From positions 6,739-17,249 of the forward strand of contig DNOQ01000135.1 of assembly GCA_003501665.1 (NCBI GenBank): a DNA stretch of 10,511 bases, given 5' to 3'. The position numbers and the translations under genes were made by a program. Below, piece after piece: positions 1-7,201 of the stretch. This DNA is from Bacteroidales bacterium. GTDB lineage: Bacteria > Bacteroidota > Bacteroidia > Bacteroidales > VadinHA17. Position 1 is the stretch's first letter. Each line of letters begins with the position of its first letter. The notes under the pieces are model-generated. The model did not search any database and was not told the DNA's origin. It saw only the letters and a list, made by a program, of their open reading frames with translations.

Positions 1-82
1 CTGAGCCCTGCCTTGCCAGCCGTAGACTTCCGCTACCACCGTAACCTGAGCGAATGTGGTAGCGGAGGCTGTAGTCCTGAGC
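1..82. repeat. Intergenic inverted/direct repeat next to the malic enzyme stop codon
   Basis: An 11-bp perfect inverted repeat (tccgctaccac at 29-39, gtggtagcgga at 56-66) encloses a 16-nt loop and could fold into a strong stem. The motif cctgagc occurs in the loop (45-51) and again at 76-82, and ctgagcc occurs at 1-7 and 77-83. No T-run follows in either direction, so it does not look like an ordinary intrinsic terminator. It looks more like one unit of a dispersed intergenic palindromic repeat. It lies just 3' of the malic enzyme gene and its last bases run into that gene's stop codon. The element may extend beyond the left edge of the window. Confidence 0.5.
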
Positions 83-1390
83 CTAAACGCAGCTGATATC
101 CCCGATCCTTTTTATATGCTCGCTGGTCCTTTTGTCGAGACTCTTCTTATATGCATCCCAGTCGGTTACCGGAAATTTTGCCACACCTGTATCCATTGCT
201 GCTTTTGCAACTGCAGATGCAACGTATGATATGAGACGGGGATCCAGCGGCTTTGGTATGATATAATCTTTACCGAAAGTAAGATTTTCAAGGTTATAAG
301 CCTTCAGCACACAATCCGGGACAGGCTCTTTTGCCAGTCCGGCAAGAGCCCTCGATGCGGCAAGCTTCATCTCCTCATTGATGGTTGATGCCCGCACATC
401 AAGCGCTCCCCTGAATATAAACGGAAATCCGAGTACATTATTAATCTGGTTGGGATAATCGGACCTTCCCGTGGCAAAGATAAGATCATCGCGGGTTGCC
501 ATTGCATCTTCGTACGAGATTTCCGGATCAGGATTCGCCATTGCAAAAACTATCGGATGATCTGCCATGGTTGCGAGCATCTCCTTTGTCAGCATTTTTG
601 CTACCGAAAGACCCAGAAAAAGATCGGCTCCCTTAACCGCTTCAGCAAGAGTATCTATATTTCTGAAAGTGACAAATTCCTGCTTGTACTTGTTAAGATC
701 CTTTCTTTTACTGTTAATGACACCCTTACTGTCAACCATTACGATATTCTCTTTCTTAACACCTAGTGACAGGTATAACCTTGAGCAGGAGATCGCTGCA
801 GCGCCTGCCCCGCATACAACAATTTTTAATTTGTCAATTTCCCTCCCGGTGATCTCAAGTGAATTGAGAAGTCCTGCACCCGAAATAATCGCGGTACCGT
901 GCTGATCATCATGAAAAACCGGAATATCAAGCATCTCTTTAAGCTTCGATTCTACTTCAAAACATTCCGGGGCTTTGATGTCCTCAAGGTTTATTCCACC
1001 GAAGGTCGGTGCGATCTTTGCACATATTTCAATCAGCTTTTCAGGATCCTTTTCATCTATTTCAATATCGAAGACATCCACATCGGCAAAAACTTTAAAC
1101 AGTAAACCCTTGCCTTCCATAACAGGTTTCCCGGCCATTGCTCCGATATCCCCCAGACCAAGTACTGCCGTGCCATTCGATATAACCGCAACAAGATTGC
1201 CTTTTGCGGTGTATTTATATACATCTTCAGGTGTTTTCTGTATTTCCAGACAGGGCCAGGCTACCCCCGGAGTATAGGCAAGACTTAAATCGGATTGAGT
1301 ACTGTATGGTTTCGTGGGAATGACTTCAACTTTACCGCGACGACCCCTGCTATGATAGAGAAGGGCATCTTCCTTTGTGACTTTTGCCAT
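83..1390 (-). CDS. Malic enzyme, short form without a phosphotransacetylase domain
   Basis: This enzyme should oxidatively decarboxylate L-malate to pyruvate and CO2 with reduction of NAD(P)+ in the cytoplasm, linking the C4 acid pool to pyruvate. The N-terminal malic domain (about residues 20-160) holds the YTPGVA motif with the likely catalytic Tyr39, the MEGKG segment with Lys94, and metal ligands Glu136-Asp137 (NLEDIKAP) and Asp162 (FHDDQHG). A Rossmann domain follows with GAGAAA at 194-199, an acidic residue at the second strand end (VDSKG, Asp220), ANPDPE at 286-291 and QINN near 315-318. At 435 aa it ends after the NAD-binding domain, whereas the MaeB type common in Gram-negatives is about 760 aa with a C-terminal PTA-like domain. 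The start is ATG at 1388-1390 and the stop is TAG. Cofactor preference (NAD or NADP) cannot be settled from the sequence alone. The 178-bp upstream gap suggests it has its own promoter. Confidence 0.95.
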   Translation of the reverse strand: MAKVTKEDALLYHSRGRRGKVEVIPTKPYSTQSDLSLAYTPGVAWPCLEIQKTPEDVYKYTAKGNLVAVISNGTAVLGLGDIGAMAGKPVMEGKGLLFKVFADVDVFDIEIDEKDPEKLIEICAKIAPTFGGINLEDIKAPECFEVESKLKEMLDIPVFHDDQHGTAIISGAGLLNSLEITGREIDKLKIVVCGAGAAAISCSRLYLSLGVKKENIVMVDSKGVINSKRKDLNKYKQEFVTFRNIDTLAEAVKGADLFLGLSVAKMLTKEMLATMADHPIVFAMANPDPEISYEDAMATRDDLIFATGRSDYPNQINNVLGFPFIFRGALDVRASTINEEMKLAASRALAGLAKEPVPDCVLKAYNLENLTFGKDYIIPKPLDPRLISYVASAVAKAAMDTGVAKFPVTDWDAYKKSLDKRTSEHIKRIGDISCV

Positions 1391-1568
1391 GTCTTTTAAT
1401 TTAAGTAATGTTTAACGACTCAGACTGTATCAGGTAAACAACATCCGAAAATATAACAATAAAATCAGATTGACAGAATAAATAAGGATTTTTTTGTATT
1501 GACAAGTAATAATCCATAAAAAGACAGGTGTGTATTCCTGATTTACCTCCTTCCTTATTATTAAACCG

Positions 1569-2219
1569 TCACTCTTCAAATTCCAGATACCACTTCACTT
1601 TTTCAATTTTTTCAGCCGTTAGAATCCCATTACCCACCAGCTCCTCACCACTCAGTATCCTGCCCTGCAGTTCCCTGTACTTTAGAATTGATGCAACTTC
1701 ATATCTGTCGAAATATGGCAACCGTAGCAGTTGCTTAAAATCAGCCGTATTGATGTTTATTTTCCTGACATCCGCGGGATCTGCTTTCAGCCGTGCCGAA
1801 ATCAGATCATAAGTCTCCTCAGGAAGTCCGTAAACTTCCTTAAGCTGACTTATATCTGCAAAACCACCCAGCAGGTTCCTGTATTTTATTATCCTGGCCG
1901 AAAGAACAGGACCCAGCCCGGGAAGTGATTCCAGTGCGGCTGAATCACATTTATTAAGGTTTATGACCTTTTCTGGTCTGTAACTCCTCTGCATCTGAGG
2001 AACCTGATCCAGGGCAATAACATTCTTGGCACGGCTGCTGTCAGCCGACATAGTAAAATTGTCAAGCGGGATTATTTCCACGCTCATCTTACGGTTTGGT
2101 ATAATAAATCTTATACCGGCTACTGCCGCAATAAGCATAAGAAGTATAAATGATGACCTTCTTTCACGCCTGGTATAGCCAAACCATTCCTTCAGGGGTT
2201 CAAAAGAAAAATGCTTCAT
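1569..2219 (-). CDS. Membrane-anchored protein with two helix-hairpin-helix units (ComEA-like)
   Basis: The 216-aa protein begins with a short basic cytoplasmic segment (KEWFGYTRRERRS, residues 10-22) followed by one hydrophobic segment at about 23-40, so it is probably anchored in the inner membrane. A linker (about 41-82) leads to a first helix-hairpin-helix region at about 86-145. It contains INLNKCDSAAL and the hairpin LPGLGPVLSARII. A second, more diverged region lies at about 153-213 (ININTADFKQLLRLPYFDRYEVASIL). ComEA-type modules of this kind bind DNA without sequence specificity, and in competent bacteria ComEA takes up DNA in the periplasm. Whether this protein does so is unknown. 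The second hairpin (LPYFDRYEV) lacks the usual GxG, so it may be structural rather than DNA-binding. A terminator-like hairpin lies immediately before its ATG. The family assignment is firm but the role is not. Confidence 0.85.
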   Translation of the reverse strand: MKHFSFEPLKEWFGYTRRERRSSFILLMLIAAVAGIRFIIPNRKMSVEIIPLDNFTMSADSSRAKNVIALDQVPQMQRSYRPEKVINLNKCDSAALESLPGLGPVLSARIIKYRNLLGGFADISQLKEVYGLPEETYDLISARLKADPADVRKININTADFKQLLRLPYFDRYEVASILKYRELQGRILSGEELVGNGILTAEKIEKVKWYLEFEE

Positions 2220-2243
2220 AAAAAATGCAGTAAGACTACTGCA
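2220..2243 (-). terminator. Hairpin plus T-run between tamL and the HHH gene, touching the HHH start codon
   Basis: Read on the minus strand, tgcagta (2243-2237) and tactgca (2232-2226) form a perfect 7-bp stem around a 4-nt loop. Six T residues (2225-2220) follow, and the ATG of the next gene follows directly. The shape is that of an intrinsic terminator for tamL, whose stop lies 68-91 nt upstream. The stem has only three G-C pairs, so termination may be partial. Because it occupies the ribosome-entry region of the HHH gene, it could also lower that gene's translation. Confidence 0.5.
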
Positions 2244-2310
2244 ATTTATTAAATCCGGAGAAAATATGAAAGGGAATTATCCGATTAATAAATACAATAA
2301 AAAAGTTTTA

Positions 2311-4686
2311 TCAGAACGGATAGCCTATTCCCACAACAAATGTGAAGATCCTGCCGCCCTCTGTCTTATCGGAATAATCTGACCAGCTCCTTATCCATTT
2401 TGAACCGGAAGGCAGACCGGGATCTCTTAATTTCATCCCTATATCAGCTCTAATCAGCACAAAATCAAGGTTAAACCTTAAACCGGTACCCGTACCGACA
2501 GCCATATCCCGTGGGACATTCTTTAAATGGAACTGTGCACCTTCCTGGGAGTTATCGTTAAAGGACCAGATATTCCCCGCATCGATAAAGACTGCGCTCT
2601 CGAGGATCCAGAAAAGTTTGAACCTGTATTCGATATTTGCTTCCAGTTTTATATCGGCCGTCTGGTTAAGGAATGTGGACCGGTCGGGAAAATAAGAACC
2701 CGGACCGAGTGTTCTTACCTGCCATGCTCTGATCCCGTTCGCACCTCCTCCGAAATATTGCTTTTCGAAGGGTATTGCCTGTGAATTGCCGTAAGGTATG
2801 CCGGCTCCGATAAATCCCCGGTATACTATTGAACTTACATCATTAATGATCACATTATATCTCAGATCGATATCCGCTCTGAAATACTGGGCAAACGGCT
2901 GGCCGAAGATATTATAGCTTCCTTCTTTTTTTTCGAGACCGGCTAAATTGCTTATAAGTCCCAGCATATTCCCCGATGTTTCTGCATTTACCCTCATAAA
3001 CCAGTAATCTTTTGATCGCCTGATTGTCTGGTTACTGTAGATAAAAGAATAACTGCTGCCCAGTATTGTAACATCCCTGTAACTGTACGCGAGATATGAA
3101 GAGGATTCTATTTTTTGCCTGAAGGCAGGATCGATAGTATCGAGCTTTACTATATTAAGCTGTAAAGGGTTGACAATGTGTGTGGTATATGCATTTCCGT
3201 TCCAGTTGTATCCGAATGTGGCATTTGCCATCTTTCTTGTATAGAATGGCATTTTCTGATAGTTGTAAGCAGCCAGCAGGGTTGTGGTAGGATTATATTT
3301 TTTTATAAATCCCTCGGTTTTCAGGAAAGGAACAATGAATTTCGGGAACCTGAGGCTTGTTTCAGCACCATATTCCACGGAATGCAATATACTGTCCTGT
3401 GAGAGTGTTTCATAAGCTCCCTTGAGTTTAAGATTGAACAATTCGGCGCCATGGAAAAGGTTTTTGTGCTGATAAACCAGGTTGAGAGCTCCTCCCAGAC
3501 CGTCAGAATGAGTTCCTTCAACTTCCACCTTATATGATTGCTGTCTTAACAAAGTAAGCTGAATATTACAGTCAAGTTCAAGCTCTACACCCTGCCTGTA
3601 TGAACTTCCGGGAACTTCATTATAGAAAATGTTTACAAGACGAAATGTTTTCAGTCCCAGGAGGTGCGACTGAGTCTGCTCAGTATTTGTAACACTGAAC
3701 ATGGAACCCGACTTAAGGTATAACGACTGAATGATGAGATCACGCTTTATCTCCGGCCTATTCTGAGGAGAAATAAAATAATAACCTTCGTAAAATATTG
3801 TATCAAGGCTGTTTATATATGCCTCTCCTCCTTCGAGTGCATCTTTGGGAACAAAATCGGGATAGACATATACATTTCTTATCCGGTACATGGAATGAGG
3901 AACCGATATGATCCTGTTATTATTATCAATCCTTGTGGATGTCCTGATGGCGTAAAAGATATCTACCTGCCTGTTACCAATGGTGCTGTCGACCCTGAAA
4001 TTGATATGCTCACGTGAAAAACCATAGAATCCCCTGTCCTTGACAAACTTTTCAAATCGTTTCTGCTCAGACTGAAGAACATCAACATCATAAGGTTTTC
4101 CCCTTGTTATCAGACAATTAATCGAATCAAAATAGAACCATTCACCGATAAGTGAATCAGCAAAATCATAATAAAGGTTGCGTATTGTATAAGGTGTTTT
4201 CAGATCAACCCTGTAAAAAACCTCCGACTTCTGCTTTGCAGTCTTTACCGAGTCATCAACAGCAGAATCAAAATATCCTTTGGATGCAATAAATGAACTT
4301 ATCTGCTCCACCGATTTCCTGGTTGCAAAAGGATCATATACCACCGGCTCCTCCCCTATTCGCCTGAGCCAGGAATGAGGCCACCTCTCTTTATTGATAT
4401 TCGAAAGATTATATAATCCGAGATGAAATCTCACACCGAATATCTTTTTGTTTGGTTTCTGCCTGATATATGGCTCAAGGTCACCCCTGTTTATGTTTGC
4501 CTTACTTAACATTATATGGTTCCTGTCGAGCAGTGTTTCGTCCTGCGGAATATATTTAGTCGGATTACAGGATGAGAAGATCATCAGAAAAAAGGTAGTC
4601 CACAAAAGAAATCTATGCAGCCGGATATTTTTATTTGAGATATTTTTTTTCAAATTTTGTGTGATAATGCCACACAAATATATCAA
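2311..4686 (-). CDS. tamL: TamL/BamA-like Omp85-family outer-membrane lipoprotein
   Basis: This is an outer-membrane beta-barrel protein of the Omp85 superfamily, in the form Bacteroidota use as TamL, expected to help insert or export proteins or lipids at the outer membrane. Numbering from 4686, a lipoprotein signal (basic IRLHR, hydrophobic FLLWTTFFLMIF, then SSC) places the lipidated cysteine at residue 40. POTRA-like periplasmic repeats fill about 45-375. From about residue 384 to the end alternating beta-strands form the barrel, with FGGGANGIRAW resembling the conserved VRGF-type loop and a terminal aromatic (GIGYPF) typical of barrels. There is no ATG at the N-terminus: the codon at 4684-4686 is TTG, an in-frame stop lies just upstream at 4696-4698, and a second TTG at 4651-4653 would give a compact signal peptide of about 28 residues. 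I prefer the shorter form but give the longer extent. The gene is divergent from the RNA methyltransferase gene. Confidence 0.9.
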   Translation of the reverse strand: MIYLCGIITQNLKKNISNKNIRLHRFLLWTTFFLMIFSSCNPTKYIPQDETLLDRNHIMLSKANINRGDLEPYIRQKPNKKIFGVRFHLGLYNLSNINKERWPHSWLRRIGEEPVVYDPFATRKSVEQISSFIASKGYFDSAVDDSVKTAKQKSEVFYRVDLKTPYTIRNLYYDFADSLIGEWFYFDSINCLITRGKPYDVDVLQSEQKRFEKFVKDRGFYGFSREHINFRVDSTIGNRQVDIFYAIRTSTRIDNNNRIISVPHSMYRIRNVYVYPDFVPKDALEGGEAYINSLDTIFYEGYYFISPQNRPEIKRDLIIQSLYLKSGSMFSVTNTEQTQSHLLGLKTFRLVNIFYNEVPGSSYRQGVELELDCNIQLTLLRQQSYKVEVEGTHSDGLGGALNLVYQHKNLFHGAELFNLKLKGAYETLSQDSILHSVEYGAETSLRFPKFIVPFLKTEGFIKKYNPTTTLLAAYNYQKMPFYTRKMANATFGYNWNGNAYTTHIVNPLQLNIVKLDTIDPAFRQKIESSSYLAYSYRDVTILGSSYSFIYSNQTIRRSKDYWFMRVNAETSGNMLGLISNLAGLEKKEGSYNIFGQPFAQYFRADIDLRYNVIINDVSSIVYRGFIGAGIPYGNSQAIPFEKQYFGGGANGIRAWQVRTLGPGSYFPDRSTFLNQTADIKLEANIEYRFKLFWILESAVFIDAGNIWSFNDNSQEGAQFHLKNVPRDMAVGTGTGLRFNLDFVLIRADIGMKLRDPGLPSGSKWIRSWSDYSDKTEGGRIFTFVVGIGYPF
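4675..4682 (-). promoter_or_regulatory. Possible Bacteroidota -7 box for tamL
   Basis: The minus strand reads TATATTTG here, a perfect match to the Bacteroidota -7 consensus TAnnTTTG. It lies 21 nt before the second candidate TTG start of tamL (4653) and downstream of the first (4686). If real, transcription would begin near 4668 and only the shorter protein could be made. No convincing -33 TTG sits at the usual spacing: the nearest (4716-4714) is about 31 nt away. The call is therefore weak. Confidence 0.3.
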
Positions 4687-4754
4687 TAATAATTTTTACA
4701 GGATTGAGTGAGACAAAATTTAATATATTGATTGAGTGATCTTTAGTCCCAAAG

Positions 4755-4821
4755 TGGTAAAAAAATACCATAAGGGCGGCGATACCTGTTAAAGGAACAG
4801 TTTTAATCCATTACCTGTTAA
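4755..4821. repeat. Short repeats in the tamL / RNA methyltransferase divergent intergenic region
   Basis: The 147-bp region between the two divergent genes holds a 10-bp perfect direct repeat, tacctgttaa, at 4783-4792 and 4812-4821, 29 bp apart. It also holds an inverted repeat tggta/tacca around six A residues at 4755-4770, and a small hairpin ctgtt/aacag at 4786-4800. Two copies of one motif between divergent genes would fit a shared regulator site, but nothing identifies the regulator, and the copies could be chance. Confidence 0.3.
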
Positions 4822-4833
4822 TATTACCTTAAA

Positions 4834-5622
4834 GTGTTAAGCAAGAACAAGATCAATTATATATTATCCCTTCAGAAGAAGAAGGTAAGGGAAGAAGAGA
4901 AGCTTTTTGTCATAGAAGGAGACAAGCTTGTAAAGGAATTTTTATCGGCAAAGCAGCCGGTTAAAACACTTGTGGCGAAGCCCGAGTTTCTTAACGCGCT
5001 GCCGCTGGTCCACAAACACGGAATTGATGAGATAATTCCGTGCGGTTATGAAGATCTTAAAAAGGTAACTTCCCTGAAGACACCACACAATGCACTGGCA
5101 ATAGTCAGGATGCCTGAAACCAGAATGGATCCGGATTTTTTAAATAAAGGACTTACCGTTGCACTTGATTTTATACAGGATCCGGGCAATCTTGGAACAA
5201 TCATCAGGGCAGCAGCCTGGTTCGGGATTAAAAATATCGTTTGTTCCGAGACCTGTGTGGATGTTTTCAATCCCAAAGTTATCCAGGCAAGTATGGGAGC
5301 CATACTGCATGTAAAAGTCTTCTATACTGATTTACATATTCTTTTAAGGAATGCATTAAAAGATGGTATCAGGATTTATGGAGCAATGCTTGACGGAGAA
5401 TCGATCTATTCTCAAAAGCTTGAACATACCGGAATAATATTACTGGGAAATGAATCAAAAGGCATTTCAGAAGATCTTATTCCTTTCATTACCGACAGGA
5501 TAATGATCCCGGGCATCAGTGAAGCCGGTGCTGGGATAGATTCCCTTAATGTCGGAATGGCAGCTTCTGTGATCTTTTCGGAATTTACGAGGAGCAGGGG
5601 TCGGGAGGGTGAGTGTGGTTAA
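4834..5622 (+). CDS. SpoU/TrmH-family (SPOUT) RNA 2'-O-methyltransferase
   Basis: This cytoplasmic enzyme transfers a methyl group from S-adenosylmethionine to a ribose 2'-OH of tRNA or rRNA. The N-terminal part (about 1-100, starting with the lysine-rich NKINYILSLQKKK) matches the substrate-binding domain of the family, including FVIEGDKLVKE. The SPOUT knot domain carries motif 1 (DFIQDPGNLGTIIRAA, with Asn119 and the catalytic-type Arg125), motif 2 (LLGNESKGIS, 203-212) and motif 3 (SLNVGMAASVIFSE, 237-250), which together form the SAM pocket. The length of 262 aa is normal. The start is GTG at 4834-4836; an in-frame TAA at 4819-4821 excludes any longer form and no ATG lies nearby. The target nucleotide cannot be told from sequence. 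It converges on the FAD dehydrogenase gene with a 20-bp gap, without a clear terminator. Confidence 0.93.
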   Translation: MLSKNKINYILSLQKKKVREEEKLFVIEGDKLVKEFLSAKQPVKTLVAKPEFLNALPLVHKHGIDEIIPCGYEDLKKVTSLKTPHNALAIVRMPETRMDPDFLNKGLTVALDFIQDPGNLGTIIRAAAWFGIKNIVCSETCVDVFNPKVIQASMGAILHVKVFYTDLHILLRNALKDGIRIYGAMLDGESIYSQKLEHTGIILLGNESKGISEDLIPFITDRIMIPGISEAGAGIDSLNVGMAASVIFSEFTRSRGREGECG

Positions 5623-5642
5623 AAAACAATATTAACAGTTAG

Positions 5643-7199
5643 TCATCGTATTTTACGGGCTAAGGCTTCTGCGGCAAGCATACCATCTACTGCAGAGGAG
5701 ACAATACCTCCGGCATAACCTGATCCTTCGCCGCAGGGATATAAACCGCTGACTGAAACATGTTCCATTGTATCAGGGTTTCTCGGGATCCTGACAGGCG
5801 AAGAGGTTCTTGACTCCATGGCAAGTACAAGAGCTTCATTTGTAAGATATCCTTTCATAATATTTCCGAACTGTCTGAATCCTTCCCTGAGCCTGCTTCC
5901 GATCAGGCCGGGCAACCAGTCATGTATTGCCGAAGATGTGACTCCCGGGAAATACGAGGTAAGCGGTAAAGAGAAAGAGCTTTTGCCATTTATAAAATCA
6001 GTGAGCCTCTGGGCAGGAGCACGTTGTGTACTTCCTCCCTCAATCCATGCAGTATGCTCTACCTCCTTCTGAAATTCAATACCGGCTACAGCCCCTGAAC
6101 CGGAATACCTGGTAAGATCCTCCGGCCTTATCTCAACGACAATTCCGGAATTGGCATAAGGCGAATTACGTTCAGAGGGCGACATCCCGTTCACAACAAT
6201 CTCTTCCTGTGAGGTAGCCGATGGAACAATAAAACCTCCGGGACACATGCAGAATGAGTATACTCCTCTCCCATCGATTTGCCGGATAAGCCAATAAGAT
6301 GCGGCAGGCAGATAATCGCCTCTGCCCTTCCCATGGTACTGGATACTGTCAATAATATCCTGGGGATGCTCCACTCTGACACCCATCGCAAATGATTTCA
6401 TTTCAAGCTTAATATCCCTTAAGTTGCAGATTGAATAAATATTTCTTGAAGAGTGTCCTGATGCGAGTATCAGATATGGTGATAAGATCTTTTCACCTCC
6501 TGACAGTACTATCCCCCTGACACTTCCGCTTTCAATGATAATGTCAGTCACACGTTTCCTGAAGAGTATCTGTCCGCCTGCTTCAAGAATCGATTTTCTT
6601 ACCGAGGAAACGATCCGCGGCAATTTATCGCTTCCAAGATGTGGATGAGCCTCATATAAAATATTATCTGCGGCGCCATGAAGGCACAGAAGCTCCAGTA
6701 CCCGTTTGTTATCACCTCTCTTCTTTGATCTTGTATAAAGTTTCCCGTCAGAGAAAGTCCCCGCACCTCCCTCGCCGAAACAGTAATTGCTGTCGGGATC
6801 GATAATATGCTCACGGCTTATCCTGGCAATATCTTTTTTACGTGATGAAACATCCTTTCCTCTTTCAATAATTACGGGTTTTATCCCGAGTTCGATCAAA
6901 CGAAGAGCAGCAAACAATCCTGCCGGTCCTGCTCCGATGATCAGTACTTCTCTGCTGCTGGTGACATTTAAAGGGCTGAAAGGTTCTATGAGAGGGGTTG
7001 CAGATTCCCCGTTTGTGAATATTTCTGCTGACAGGATGACCCTTATATTCTTTTTTCTGGCGTCTACTGATTTTTTAATAATCCTGACCGATGAAATGTC
7101 TGATGCATCAATTCCGGCCTCCCGTCCGGACAATTTTTTTATTATAACAGTATCTGCTGCCTGTTCCGGATCCAGATTGAGATGAACCAGTTTCGGCAT
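5643..7199 (-). CDS. COG2509-type NAD(P)/FAD-dependent dehydrogenase
   Basis: This is a flavoprotein of the widespread but poorly characterised COG2509 group; its substrate is unknown. An N-terminal domain (about 1-80) precedes a classical FAD-binding Rossmann motif, VLIIGAGPAGLFAAL at 85-99 (Gly89, Gly91, Gly94), with the ribose-binding acidic residue at Glu112 (VIIERG). Family signatures follow: FGEGGAGTFSDGKLYT at 141-156, ILASGHSSRNIY at 244-255, the cysteine-containing segment SFCMCPGGF at 315-323, and the C-terminal FAD-contacting segment LYPCGEGSGYAGGI at 486-499. The 518-aa length is typical and the protein appears complete, with no signal peptide or membrane segment, so it should be cytoplasmic. 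The ATG start is only 2 bp beyond the porT stop codon, so the two are almost certainly cotranscribed. Cysteines 317, 319 and 489 could be redox-active, but that is inference. Confidence 0.9.
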   Translation of the reverse strand: MPKLVHLNLDPEQAADTVIIKKLSGREAGIDASDISSVRIIKKSVDARKKNIRVILSAEIFTNGESATPLIEPFSPLNVTSSREVLIIGAGPAGLFAALRLIELGIKPVIIERGKDVSSRKKDIARISREHIIDPDSNYCFGEGGAGTFSDGKLYTRSKKRGDNKRVLELLCLHGAADNILYEAHPHLGSDKLPRIVSSVRKSILEAGGQILFRKRVTDIIIESGSVRGIVLSGGEKILSPYLILASGHSSRNIYSICNLRDIKLEMKSFAMGVRVEHPQDIIDSIQYHGKGRGDYLPAASYWLIRQIDGRGVYSFCMCPGGFIVPSATSQEEIVVNGMSPSERNSPYANSGIVVEIRPEDLTRYSGSGAVAGIEFQKEVEHTAWIEGGSTQRAPAQRLTDFINGKSSFSLPLTSYFPGVTSSAIHDWLPGLIGSRLREGFRQFGNIMKGYLTNEALVLAMESRTSSPVRIPRNPDTMEHVSVSGLYPCGEGSGYAGGIVSSAVDGMLAAEALARKIR

Positions 7200-7201
7200 T
7201 A

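Noticed and set aside
567..905. Plus-strand open frames opposite the malic enzyme gene
   Set aside because: They lie fully antisense to a well-supported gene, show no family resemblance and overlap each other in different frames.
1521..1545. Possible terminator after the HHH gene (cagg/cctg stem followed by T residues on the minus strand)
   Set aside because: The stem has only 4 bp around an 8-nt loop, which is too weak to support.
5617..5642. Bidirectional terminator between the convergent RNA methyltransferase and FAD dehydrogenase genes
   Set aside because: Only a short imperfect gttaa/ttaac pairing is visible in the 20-bp gap, with no real stem.
6787..7185. 132-aa plus-strand frame opposite the FAD dehydrogenase gene
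   Set aside because: It covers the conserved FAD-binding motif of the opposite strand; its sequence is serine/isoleucine-rich as expected for an antisense shadow.
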